Origin: JAGOMX01 sp041738135
GTDB lineage: Bacteria; Pseudomonadota; Alphaproteobacteria; JAGOMX01
DNA: 64,000 nucleotides
Assembly (NCBI GenBank): GCA_041738135.1
Contig: JBGSQK010000053.1
Span: 34,894 to 98,893, forward strand
Reading direction: 5' to 3'
Shown here one piece after another: positions 1 through 7,589 of the stretch (positions within the stretch are counted from its first letter, which is position 1; every line of letters begins with the position of its first letter). The notes beneath the pieces are model-generated. The model was not told the origin of the DNA. It ran no database searches and worked only from the letters and a program-made list of their open reading frames with translations. Both the position numbers and the translations under genes were made by a program.

Positions 1-2
1 GG

Positions 3-101
3 GTTGAGAAGAGACCGTTGCTTAGTGGGCCCCTTGAATGCAAAGTTTATGCCGGTAATTTGGTAATGTTTTTTGAGCTTAAAAAGAACCATGGAGTCTA
101 A
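3..101 (+). CDS. Possible 3' end of an unidentified gene (partial)
   Basis: A reading frame is open from the window edge to a TAA at 99-101 (32 codons, ending ELKKNHGV). It has no start in the window, and I do not recognise the product. It is on the same strand as the POT transporter that starts 24 bases later, so it could be the end of an upstream operon gene, but it is short enough to be a chance frame. Confidence 0.2.
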   Translation, partial: VEKRPLLSGPLECKVYAGNLVMFFELKKNHGV

Positions 102-125
102 TTTTATTGTTTAGGATATGTTGTC

Positions 126-1514
126 GTGAAAATTAAAGATATAAGAAGCCTTGAACCTCAAATAAGCTGGCTATACCTAACCCAAGCCCTATATTTTTTT
201 GGGTTTTTTGCGCTCAAATCCATCTTTGTTTTATACCTGATCAATCATCATGGCTTTAGTGATGGTCAGGCTATCTCTCTGTTTGCTTCGTATATGTGTT
301 TGAGTTATGGCACATCGTTGGCGGGAAGTGCTATGGCTGATAAACTACTTGGGGTTAAGACCAGCATACTTCTTGGGGGATTTTTAAGTTGTTTGGGAAC
401 TATTTGCCTGATGGCACTCTCAGAGGAATATTTGTGTTTGGGGCTGGCGTTTTTGAGCCTAGGTATGGGACTAACAAAGCCTAACTTGCACACGATGACG
501 GGACTCTATTTTAAAAACCTTGAGGATCCCAAGAAAGATCACGCCTACTCTGTTTCTTACATGGCTATTCAATCGGGTCACATGCTGGCATCCATTGCTT
601 GCGGTGCCGTTGCTTTAGCATACGGCTGGAATTATGGGATAGCCTTAGTTGTTTTTAGCTTCATTGCAGCTACTTATTTGCTCAGCAAGAAAGTACGCCA
701 TGGACAGGATGAAGTGGTTTTCTCCAGAGAGAAGCTTTTGGTTTTGCTAGGATCGGTCATAGGCATTATTACATTGGTTTACTGTTTCCTCATATTTAGA
801 GATTATGCCCACGGAATGATGGGATCGATCATCTGTGGAAGTCTTCTATATCTGGGTTGGATTTTTTATCAGTGTACTGAACAAGAACGTAATGGCATGT
901 GGTTTATTATATTGAACCTATTATTTTTTGTAATCATTGTCTCTCTTATCGAGCAAGGTGGAAGTTCTCTTACATTATTTATTGAAGGATCGGTGAATCG
1001 GGATATTTTAGGCATATTGATACCAACTCCTGCCTTTGCTTCTTTTGGTTCAATGTGCGTTGTTGTATGCAGCCTTATCTCTGTTTATTTGTCAAAGCGC
1101 TATTCCAAGAAAGTAAATTCGCTCAGCTGGCTAATCAAAATTGTCATGAGCTTTTCCTTTGTTAGTCTGGGATTTATTATCTTGACGATTGGCTCTTATA
1201 ATCGAACAGGCCTGTTATCCCCCTTATGGGTGTTTGGCTCTCTGATTTTACAAATGATGGGTGTGGTTATCATTACGCCAACTATACTTGCTGTCATATC
1301 TAAAAATGCGCCCCTACGCTTCAAGAGCATTATGATGGGATATTATCTTGCAACCATTGCATATGGCCACTTTATAGCTGGATTCGTGGCTCAGTTTTCC
1401 CTGACGGGGGTAAGCTCCTATGGTACTTTTTTCTTCTCCTTAGGGCTGATTCCATTGGTAGTTGCGGTTACGTTGTTTTTTCTCCAGAGTAGACAATTAA
1501 TCAGAGTAAATTGA
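126..1514 (+). CDS. POT/PTR-family proton-coupled (oligo)peptide transporter-like MFS protein
   Basis: A 462-residue polytopic inner-membrane protein with about 12-14 hydrophobic segments. The sequence GLTKPN near residues 115-120 matches the POT-family 'GxxKPN' loop. The family imports di- and tripeptides with protons. The first membrane helix lacks the family's usual ExxER proton-coupling motif (the segment reads LTQALYFFGF), so coupling or substrate may differ. The start is GTG at 126, preceded by an AGGAT-like ribosome site; no ATG fits better. A LuxR-type regulator follows 72 bases downstream. A broken C-terminal copy of this transporter precedes a second LuxR gene (2371-2661), so the pair was duplicated. 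Family assignment is good; the substrate is unknown. Confidence 0.8.
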   Translation: MKIKDIRSLEPQISWLYLTQALYFFGFFALKSIFVLYLINHHGFSDGQAISLFASYMCLSYGTSLAGSAMADKLLGVKTSILLGGFLSCLGTICLMALSEEYLCLGLAFLSLGMGLTKPNLHTMTGLYFKNLEDPKKDHAYSVSYMAIQSGHMLASIACGAVALAYGWNYGIALVVFSFIAATYLLSKKVRHGQDEVVFSREKLLVLLGSVIGIITLVYCFLIFRDYAHGMMGSIICGSLLYLGWIFYQCTEQERNGMWFIILNLLFFVIIVSLIEQGGSSLTLFIEGSVNRDILGILIPTPAFASFGSMCVVVCSLISVYLSKRYSKKVNSLSWLIKIVMSFSFVSLGFIILTIGSYNRTGLLSPLWVFGSLILQMMGVVIITPTILAVISKNAPLRFKSIMMGYYLATIAYGHFIAGFVAQFSLTGVSSYGTFFFSLGLIPLVVAVTLFFLQSRQLIRVN

Positions 1515-1519
1515 AGTGG

Positions 1520-1550
1520 TTGACAAATGATTGCATCGACACCATATGGT
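1520..1550 (+). promoter_or_regulatory. Candidate promoter and palindrome upstream of luxR copy 1
   Basis: TTGACA at 1520-1525 is a perfect -35 match. A perfect 10-bp palindrome ACCATATGGT lies at 1541-1550, at the place expected for the -10 region or an operator. The second luxR copy has TTGACA in the equivalent place (about 2666) followed by a related but non-palindromic ACCACATGAAGT. The palindrome is a candidate autoregulatory site. Binding is inference only. Confidence 0.4.
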
Positions 1551-1586
1551 ATATATGGATCACCGCGAAGACATTAGGTATAGAAA

Positions 1587-2306
1587 ATGGTAGATATTAC
1601 AAAACACCCGTATTTTTCCTATAACCAACAGGTTGAACCTCTATTCCTTCCCATAAGGAATCAAGCCAATGTTCAATTTCTAAATTTCGTCCGAAAGTAT
1701 CCGAACCGTGAAAGGTCCTGTATTATATTGAACAAAGAGCATACTGTGGATTGGTGTGCTTCTGAATTTTATAGACATAGCATATTTGAAAGGCCAGATA
1801 CTGAAGAGCAGTCTGGGTTTTACATGTGGGATCATGTTCGCCATGATAATTACTCCCTGTCCATAAGAGAGCACAATGCGAGACGCCACAATATAGCCCA
1901 TGGCTTAACCATCATTCAGAAAGGTGAAGAGCACTGTGACTTTTTCTCATTCGTCACAACTCCTGGTAATGACCAGATTAATAATTTTTACCTGAACAAC
2001 AAGGCGTTGCTAGAGGATTTTGTAGTCAGTTTTTACCTAGAAATGGCACCTACCATTGAGTTTCTCACTCAGCATAAAATTTATATTCCTGGGAACGTGT
2101 CTACCACATCTATCCCAATGCTGTCACTTTCGCCACGTCAATTGGACTGCGCTTTGCTCATGACCGATGGGCTTACAGCCAAAGAAATTGGTAAGGCACT
2201 AGCTTTGTCCCATCGAACGGTAGAAGAATACATCGATGTATTGAAGCTAAAGTTCGAAGCAAAAAACCGCCTCCATCTTATTGCTAAGTTACAAAAGCAT
2301 ATATAG
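1587..2306 (+). CDS. LuxR-family transcriptional regulator, copy 1 (LuxR solo-like)
   Basis: A 239-residue cytoplasmic DNA-binding protein. The last ~60 residues form a LuxR/GerE helix-turn-helix beginning LSPRQLDCALL and continuing TAKEIG and RTVEEYIDVLK, where the recognition helix lies. Residues 1-175 form an N-terminal region of the length expected for an autoinducer/PAS-like sensor domain; I see no receiver-domain Asp pattern. No luxI synthase is nearby, so it would be a 'solo'. In the last 59 residues it matches the second copy (2749-3462) at about 50 positions, so the two are recent paralogs. It lies 72 bases after the POT transporter, which suggests it may respond to a transported or host-derived ligand. 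That link is inference. Confidence 0.85.
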   Translation: MVDITKHPYFSYNQQVEPLFLPIRNQANVQFLNFVRKYPNRERSCIILNKEHTVDWCASEFYRHSIFERPDTEEQSGFYMWDHVRHDNYSLSIREHNARRHNIAHGLTIIQKGEEHCDFFSFVTTPGNDQINNFYLNNKALLEDFVVSFYLEMAPTIEFLTQHKIYIPGNVSTTSIPMLSLSPRQLDCALLMTDGLTAKEIGKALALSHRTVEEYIDVLKLKFEAKNRLHLIAKLQKHI

Positions 2307-2370
2307 GGCCCAGTATTTTTAGGGGTAGTGTGGCCTTTGGGTAAGGCAAGGGGCAAAGGAGATAGTTCGG

Positions 2371-2661
2371 CTATGTTATTGACGGGTAGTGTGCAAATGA
2401 TGGGGGAAGTGTTGTTTCTCCTGTTACCCTGGCAACCATATCCAAACATGCGCCCGCACGTTATAAAAGCATTATGATGGGCTTTTTTGTGGTCACCATT
2501 GCTTATGAGAACTTTATTGCGGGATTTATGGCTCAGTACTCAGTTGCCACAGAAAGATCTTATGGTCCATTTTTTATGGTCTCCTGGGGTTGTTGCCATT
2601 AGCCGTGGCTCTGCCGCTGCTTATTCTTCAACGTAATAAATTGGTGATTAAATTTAGTTGA
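2371..2661 (+). pseudogene. Decayed C-terminal relic of a second POT transporter
   Basis: Read in shifting frames, this stretch still encodes the C-terminus of the upstream POT transporter. From 2431 the frame gives ISKHAPARYKSIMMG, against ISKNAPLRFKSIMMG in the intact gene, followed by FIAGFMAQYS. After 2580 the frame shifts, and a final segment PLAVALPLLILQ leads to TGA at 2659-2661. An earlier piece around 2378-2410 corresponds to the preceding membrane helix (SVQMMG). At least two frameshifts and the missing N-terminal three quarters make it non-functional. It occupies the same place relative to luxR copy 2 as the intact POT gene does to luxR copy 1. Confidence 0.8.
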
Positions 2662-2748
2662 AAGCATTGACATACAAGCAAAGCGGCACCACATGAAGTA
2701 ATATGGCTTTGGAATTAATGGAGGCCCTCAGGGGTAACAGGATTAAAA

Positions 2749-3462
2749 ATGGTAGACATTTCGCGGCAACCGTACTTTTCCTATAACGATGTTATAGACG
2801 AGTTGGACGAACCCTTGCGCAGGCAAGCGGATGTTCAGCTGTTGCTTTTCAGCAGAAAATCCAGTGATGAAAAAAAGGTTATAATTTCCGTAAATAAGGA
2901 TTATCTCCTGGATTATCATTCAAGGGAGCATTACAAGTACGGATTATTTGAAAAGCCACAAAGGTCATACGAATCTGGATTTCATATGTGGGACCATTTG
3001 CCGTACGATCCAAATAACTTATACGAACACCACAAAAGAGTGCATTCCACTGCACATGGTCTTACAATTGTAAAACAATATGGAGAATTTACAGATATCT
3101 TTTTGTTTGCCACAAAACCTGACAACGGCCAAGCTAATAACTTCTATCTGAACGAAAAAGAGCAATTCAACACGTTCATCACGAATTTTTATGGAAACAT
3201 GGAACCCACAATCCAGGAATTGCAAAAGCATAAAGTTTTCATTCCTTACAACACCAACCTCTGTCCAGGTCCTGTGACTTCACTTTCACCTCGTCAATTA
3301 GACTGCGCATTGTTGATTACAGAAGGATACACGGCCAAAGAAATTGGTAAAGTGCTAGATTTATCCTACCGAACGGTTGAGGAATACATTGATGTATTAA
3401 AGCTCAAGTTCGAAGCAAAAAACCGTATGCATCTTATTGCTAAGTTGCAGAAGTATCTGTAA
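2749..3462 (+). CDS. LuxR-family transcriptional regulator, copy 2
   Basis: A 237-residue paralog of the regulator at 1587-2306. The N-terminal start (MVDI...QPYFSYN) and the HTH (LSPRQLDCALL, TAKEIG, RTVEEYIDVLKLKFEAKNR) are shared. The sensor part has diverged more than the DNA-binding part, as expected if the two copies read different ligands but similar operators. TTGACA occurs about 80 bases upstream. A hairpin at 3464-3481 follows the stop directly. It sits behind the POT relic, so its partner transporter has been lost. Confidence 0.85.
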   Translation: MVDISRQPYFSYNDVIDELDEPLRRQADVQLLLFSRKSSDEKKVIISVNKDYLLDYHSREHYKYGLFEKPQRSYESGFHMWDHLPYDPNNLYEHHKRVHSTAHGLTIVKQYGEFTDIFLFATKPDNGQANNFYLNEKEQFNTFITNFYGNMEPTIQELQKHKVFIPYNTNLCPGPVTSLSPRQLDCALLITEGYTAKEIGKVLDLSYRTVEEYIDVLKLKFEAKNRMHLIAKLQKYL

Positions 3463-3463
3463 C

Positions 3464-3481
3464 CCCCGTAATCCTACGGGG
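3464..3481 (+). terminator. Hairpin after luxR copy 2
   Basis: A perfect 7-bp stem, CCCCGTA / TACGGGG, with a 4-base loop begins one base after the luxR stop. No T-run follows, so it is a weak candidate for an intrinsic terminator and may only protect the transcript end. Confidence 0.4.
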
Positions 3482-3512
3482 TGACCAAATGTCAGGGTTT
3501 CTTGACTAACTC

Positions 3513-3541
3513 TTGACATGCACCCTCTCATACCTTACGTT
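3513..3541 (+). promoter_or_regulatory. Sigma-70-type promoter ahead of the TPP riboswitch
   Basis: TTGACA at 3513-3518 and TACGTT at 3536-3541 are separated by 17 bases, an optimal spacing. The riboswitch begins a few bases further on, as expected for a leader transcribed from this promoter. Confidence 0.55.
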
Positions 3542-3546
3542 AACCT

Positions 3547-3626
3547 CAATTACCAGGGGTGCCGTTTGCGGCTGAGAAATACCCTTTGAACCTGATTTGG
3601 TTTGTACCAACGTAGGGAGAGTGATC
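3547..3626 (+). promoter_or_regulatory. TPP riboswitch (THI element)
   Basis: The conserved blocks of the thiamine pyrophosphate aptamer are present in order: GGGGTGCC (3556-3563), GCTGAGAAATACCC (about 3570-3584), TTGAACCTGAT (about 3586-3596), and ACCAACGTAGGGAGAG near 3606-3621. TPP binding to such leaders normally represses thiamine biosynthesis or uptake genes. The next gene is an MFS transporter starting 68 bases downstream, so this one most likely controls thiamine or thiamine-precursor uptake. The aptamer blocks are easy to see; the expression-platform mechanism cannot be decided by eye. Confidence 0.92.
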
Positions 3627-3693
3627 TGCGCACTTGCGGCACATTGATGCCCACCTACAGCACATCCTGGTATGACAACTTAGCGAGGTCAGG

Positions 3694-4911
3694 ATGCTGC
3701 AAAAAATCACAAAACGAGATCTATCTATACTTATCGGAAACGCATTAGAACATTTCGATACGTCTTTATATGGCTTCCTCGCCCCCATATTGGCGCCCAT
3801 ATTTTTTCCGAAATATGATCCTGTAGTGCAGCTCATTATGGCGTACAGCATTATGTCCACTTCACTGATCACCAGACCCTTGGGTTCGTTTATTTTTGGT
3901 GTTATTGCTCGCAATTATGGCCCCACGGTGGGTCTATCTTATTCGCTCATTGGCGTTGCTATTGCTACTGTGGGCATTGGTTTGCTGCCCAGTTACGAAA
4001 GCGTCGGGTGGCTTTCGACTTTGTGCTTAATCCTTATCAGGATGATCCGGGGTGTGTTTGCCTCAGGAGAATCCACTATTGCAAAACTCTATATTCTGCA
4101 GGGGAAGGAGCGTTGCGATGCCTTGAAGGCCTCCTATTGGTATCAAAGCTCATCCATGCTCGGGATTATCCTTGCATCAGCGGTATCCACCGCATCCATC
4201 ATCTTCCAGCAGGATGCCATTTCCTGGCGCGTCTGCTTTTGGTTGGGCGGCTTGGTTGGTTTTATGGGCTACTTCTTGCGTCGTTATTCCAAACCTCTGG
4301 AAGAAGCGGAAGGCATGCGGCAATTTTCGTCCTATCGCATGTCGAGCTTTAAGACCCTTTGGATCCATCGAGCCAATGTATGCCGCGTGGCCATCTGCAC
4401 CTCCTTTTCTCACGTAACTTATGCCATCCCATTTGTTTTCATGAACAGCTTTGTGCCCCTGGTCACCTCAATCTCTTTGGAAACCATGATGGCATTGAAC
4501 ACCCTATTGCTCGTTTTTGACATGGTAATGATTCCCATCATTGGCCGGTTGACATCCCAGTTTGACATCCGCCAGGTCATGATTTCCTCAAGCACCATCT
4601 TGGCATTCACGGTATTTCCACTGTTTACCAATCTTCACGATGCCTCTTTGGGCTACGTTACCTTCGTAAGGTTCTGGATTGTCTTTTGGGGCGTCGTCTT
4701 TTTATGACCCTTAAACCTGTGGTTCAAACATCTCTTTAATTCGAAGGAGCAATATCTTTTAATAGGTATGGGCAATGCCCTCGGTGCGGCCACAATCGGA
4801 CGAATGACCAATGCCATCTGTATAGGTCTCTGGTATGCAACAGGGTCAATAGCCTCGCCTGCGATCTACATCAGTATTGTTATGCTTATGACTGCCTATG
4901 CGATCAAGTAG
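3694..4911 (+). pseudogene. TPP-riboswitch-controlled MFS (MHS/ProP-like) transporter with an in-frame TGA
   Basis: Residues 1-337 form an MFS protein of the metabolite:H+ symporter type. A TGA at 4705-4707 stops translation, but the same frame continues without other stops for 67 codons (PLNLWFK..., then a Gly/Ala-rich helix) to TAG at 4909-4911. That gives about 405 residues, a normal MFS length, so the gene appears to be broken by one nonsense mutation that removes the last one to two membrane helices. The riboswitch immediately upstream makes thiamine or a precursor (HMP or similar) the likely substrate. UGA recoding is unlikely because many intact genes here end in TGA and use TGG for Trp. 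A truncated product might still be made. Confidence 0.75.
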
Positions 4912-4942
4912 GTAGTCCAAAAAGAATCGGTCCTATGTCCTA

Positions 4943-5052
4943 TTGACAAATCCTTAAGTAGACCTTATTTGTATAGTAGAACACTTAACAAGGACATACG
5001 TATCATGAAGAAGATCTCTCGATAGCCCTTTATATAAGGGTCAAATATTTGA
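4943..5052 (+). promoter_or_regulatory. Promoter, six-codon mini-ORF and hairpin leader upstream of the ABC-F gene
   Basis: TTGACA (4943-4948) and TATTTG (4966-4971) are 17 bases apart. An AAGGAC ribosome site then precedes a mini-ORF ATG-AAG-AAG-ATC-TCT-CGA-TAG at 5005-5025 (MKKISR). A hairpin CCCTT-TATAT-AAGGG (5026-5040) follows at once, then a 12-bp palindrome TCAAATATTTGA (5041-5052). Short translated leaders with hairpins are known to control some antibiotic-resistance ABC-F genes by ribosome-stalling attenuation. Applying that here is inference. Confidence 0.4.
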
Positions 5053-5111
5053 CAGTCGTTTCTGGCTAGAAGGTATTGTTTAACAAACGCCCTTATTACG
5101 AGAGAATTGCC

Positions 5112-6530
5112 ATGATACACAAACCCATTTTACTCCAAGACATAGCCCTTTATTTTCCGCATAAAGTCTCTTTTGAAGATTTTACAAGCCTTATCCATCC
5201 CGGCAGTCGCATAGCCATTATTGGGCGGAACGGTAGTGGCAAGTCGACTTTGCTTAACATGTTGCGAGGTGCTACCCAGCCTACGGAAGGGGAAATCCAG
5301 ATGCCTCAGGATGTTGTCATAGGTCATGTTCCTCAAACGGTTGAGGCGTTCGATCAGCTCAGTGGCGGCCAGCGTTTCAATGCTGCTTTAACACAAGCTT
5401 TGGCAGCGGATCCTAATGTTTTACTGCTGGATGAGCCCACCAATCACTTGGATTCACACAATCGCAAATCGTTGATGCGTATGCTGCAAAACTATGCCGG
5501 CACGTTGATCGTTGTTTCCCATGATGTGGAGTTGCTGCGTCATCATGTTGACACCCTGTGGCATATTAATAATGGCCTTATCCATGTTTTCTCCGGAAAC
5601 TATGATGACTATATTCGGGAAATCGGTATCAAACGAGCTGGAATTGAACAGGAGCTCACAATATTAAATCGTCAGAACAAAGAAACCCACGATGCCTTGA
5701 TGAAGGAACAAGCCCGAGCATCCAAAAGCAAAGTTCATGGGGAAAAGAAGTATGCTGACGATAAACTGGCATTGAGAGCAAAACAAAGCCAAGGGCAAGC
5801 GACGCATAACAGCCGAAGAAAGCATCTATCCGAGGATAAAAATGCGATCTTGAGCCAGCTTTCAGAACTGCGCATACCGGAAGTCATCAAGTCCAAGTTT
5901 TCCATTGATGCACGAAATGCTGGATCTCAGACTTTGGTTTCCATTAGTGAAGGGTGTGCAGGGTATGATCGTCCAGTTCTGGAAAATATAAGGCTGTCCG
6001 TATTAACCGGTGATCGTATCGCCATAAAGGGTCCTAATGGTTCAGGCAAATCAACATTGATCAAAGCTATATTAGGCGATGCGACAGTTACGAAGTCCGG
6101 TGTCTGGCACACGCCTAAACCAAGCGAAATTGGTTATTTGGATCAGCATTACAGGACGTTGAACCAAAACAAAACCGTATTGGAAACCATACAGGTGCTA
6201 TCCCCATCTTGGGCCCACGCAGACGTTAGAAGTCATCTTAACGACTTTCTCTTCCGCAAAAATGAAGAAGTACAGGCGCGTGTTAAGACCCTTTCTGGTG
6301 GAGAAAAGGCTAGGCTCAGCTTGGCCCAAATAGCCGCCAAACCACCGCAGCTGTTAATCCTAGACGAAATAACCAATAACCTGGATCTGGAAACACGCAG
6401 CCATGTTATACAAGTTATAAAAGACTTTCCGGGCGCGATGATTGTCATATCCCATGATGGGGATTTTTTGGAGGAAATCGGGGTGAGCGGAGTCTATGAA
6501 ATTGCGAATAATTGTTTAGCTCTCTACTAA
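5112..6530 (+). CDS. ABC-F family ATPase (duplicated ABC domains, no membrane domain)
   Basis: A 472-residue soluble protein with two ABC cassettes. Walker A motifs GRNGSGKST (about 38-46) and GPNGSGKST (about 307-315), signatures LSGGQ (about 83) and LSGGE (about 395), and Walker B LLLDEPTNHLD and LLILDEITNNLD are all visible. A charged linker of about 90 residues separates the cassettes, as in ABC-F translation factors and ribosome-protection proteins. ABC-F proteins act at the ribosomal E site rather than in transport. It is shorter than EttA/Uup-type members. The ATG at 5112 follows GAGAGA; the upstream TTG at 5076 is a weaker start. It converges with a drug-sensing MerR regulator and may belong to the same stress response. 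Confidence 0.85.
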   Translation: MIHKPILLQDIALYFPHKVSFEDFTSLIHPGSRIAIIGRNGSGKSTLLNMLRGATQPTEGEIQMPQDVVIGHVPQTVEAFDQLSGGQRFNAALTQALAADPNVLLLDEPTNHLDSHNRKSLMRMLQNYAGTLIVVSHDVELLRHHVDTLWHINNGLIHVFSGNYDDYIREIGIKRAGIEQELTILNRQNKETHDALMKEQARASKSKVHGEKKYADDKLALRAKQSQGQATHNSRRKHLSEDKNAILSQLSELRIPEVIKSKFSIDARNAGSQTLVSISEGCAGYDRPVLENIRLSVLTGDRIAIKGPNGSGKSTLIKAILGDATVTKSGVWHTPKPSEIGYLDQHYRTLNQNKTVLETIQVLSPSWAHADVRSHLNDFLFRKNEEVQARVKTLSGGEKARLSLAQIAAKPPQLLILDEITNNLDLETRSHVIQVIKDFPGAMIVISHDGDFLEEIGVSGVYEIANNCLALY

Positions 6531-6536
6531 ATTTTT

Positions 6537-6561
6537 GGGTCTTGTCGGATCAACAAGACCC
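6537..6561. terminator. Perfect hairpin between convergent genes
   Basis: A 9-bp stem GGGTCTTGT / ACAAGACCC with a 7-base loop lies between the ABC-F stop (6530) and the merR stop (6575). The position suits a shared transcription stop, but no downstream U-run is present in either direction, so intrinsic termination is uncertain. Confidence 0.4.
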
Positions 6562-6574
6562 ACAGGTTGATTTA

Positions 6575-7504
6575 CTACTTCGAAAATTGCTGCAACCATT
6601 GTCTTCCAGCATGGCCAACGTTATCGTCAGTCATGGCAGCAACGATCACTTCTTGTTTGCGATCTTCCGCATCGCCGTACATCTCGGCCATTAAGATTTG
6701 CCATTCTTGGGCAAGCTCAGAAGAGGGGTTAGCTGCTCTTGCTAGAATCCCATAAATTCTTCCGCGATAATATGTGTCGATGGCTTTGTCTAGCCAAGTC
6801 ACGACTTCAGGCGATAAATCGGAAAGCCCACCTTGAAAGCCTTTTTCCCAAATGGTTTCCCTTAGGCCCGCATACTTGCTTGTGAACCAGCCGTTGACCA
6901 TATCCATGCAGCGCTTACCCATTTCGATTCCAGACGGCCCTGACGGATCACGATCAATATTATGGGCGACCTCTTCCAAAAAGTTCGTCCAGGATGTTTC
7001 AAAGGCTTGCTTTTCTTTTTCCGTGTATCGTTTGTTAAGGTCTGCATCAAAACGAGCTAAGTCTTGAATTTCTTCCGGGTTCAGTGCTTTAGCTACCCAT
7101 GTTTTTTGTGCTTTTTGTGTCATTGTATATACCTCTATCAGTTGAATGACTTTTTCCCAAGGAATAGACTTATCTTCATCACAATCAGAGATAATAGAAT
7201 CCAACGTTTTGCTAGCTTCAATCAGTGTTTGCGCTTTTTCAGCCAAAACCCCCGATTGGGCTTCCAGGTGAGATCGCACATTCACTTCCCGATCCAGTAA
7301 AAACTTGATCTTCGAAAGCTCAAAGCCAAAAAACTTCAGCGCTATAATCTGTTGCAGTTTCAATAAATCCTTTTCAGAGTAAAGACGATAACCATTGGCA
7401 AGCCTTAAGGACGGTTTCAACAAACCAATGCGGTCATAATGATGCATCGTCTGCACCGATACACCGGTCAGTTTACTTAAGTCTTTTACGTACCATTGAG
7501 CCAT
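6575..7504 (-). CDS. MerR-family regulator with TipAS-like drug-recognition domain
   Basis: A 309-residue regulator. Residues 1-70 are a MerR winged helix (VKDLSKLTGVSVQTMHHYDRIGLL, then NGYRLYSEKDL), followed by a coiled-coil dimerisation helix to about 125. The C-terminal ~190 residues, with paired aromatic and acidic helices, resemble the TipAS antibiotic-binding domain of TipAL. Such proteins switch on a promoter with an over-long spacer when a drug binds. The gene's own promoter (7527-7557) has that architecture. A decayed copy of the promoter and first codons lies upstream of the neighbouring lipase gene (8785-8925). Confidence 0.82.
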   Translation of the reverse strand: MAQWYVKDLSKLTGVSVQTMHHYDRIGLLKPSLRLANGYRLYSEKDLLKLQQIIALKFFGFELSKIKFLLDREVNVRSHLEAQSGVLAEKAQTLIEASKTLDSIISDCDEDKSIPWEKVIQLIEVYTMTQKAQKTWVAKALNPEEIQDLARFDADLNKRYTEKEKQAFETSWTNFLEEVAHNIDRDPSGPSGIEMGKRCMDMVNGWFTSKYAGLRETIWEKGFQGGLSDLSPEVVTWLDKAIDTYYRGRIYGILARAANPSSELAQEWQILMAEMYGDAEDRKQEVIVAAMTDDNVGHAGRQWLQQFSK

Positions 7505-7526
7505 CGTTCTATCTCCTTAATTTAAG

Positions 7527-7557
7527 ACGATAAGGTATATAGCAACTATAGGGTCAA
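7527..7557 (-). promoter_or_regulatory. MerR-type autoregulated promoter with 19-bp spacer
   Basis: On the minus strand, TTGACC (7552-7557) and TATCGT (7527-7532) are separated by exactly 19 bases, the unusual spacing of MerR-activated promoters. The spacer holds an imperfect dyad (CTATAG-TTG-CTATAT) where a MerR dimer would bind. It lies 23 bases upstream of the merR start codon. The core CTATAGTTGCTATAT is repeated exactly upstream of the lipase gene. Confidence 0.65.
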
Positions 7558-7589
7558 GAAGTTTTTTTCACTAGTTTTTTGTATTAAAA

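Noticed and set aside
4705..4707. UGA read as Trp or Sec (recoding)
   Set aside because: Many intact genes here end in TGA and Trp is encoded by TGG, so a genome-wide code change is unlikely, and no SECIS-like element was evident. A simple nonsense mutation is more likely.
6537..6561. Strong intrinsic terminator
   Set aside because: The stem is perfect but T-runs are absent on the 3' side in both directions; kept only as a hairpin of uncertain role.
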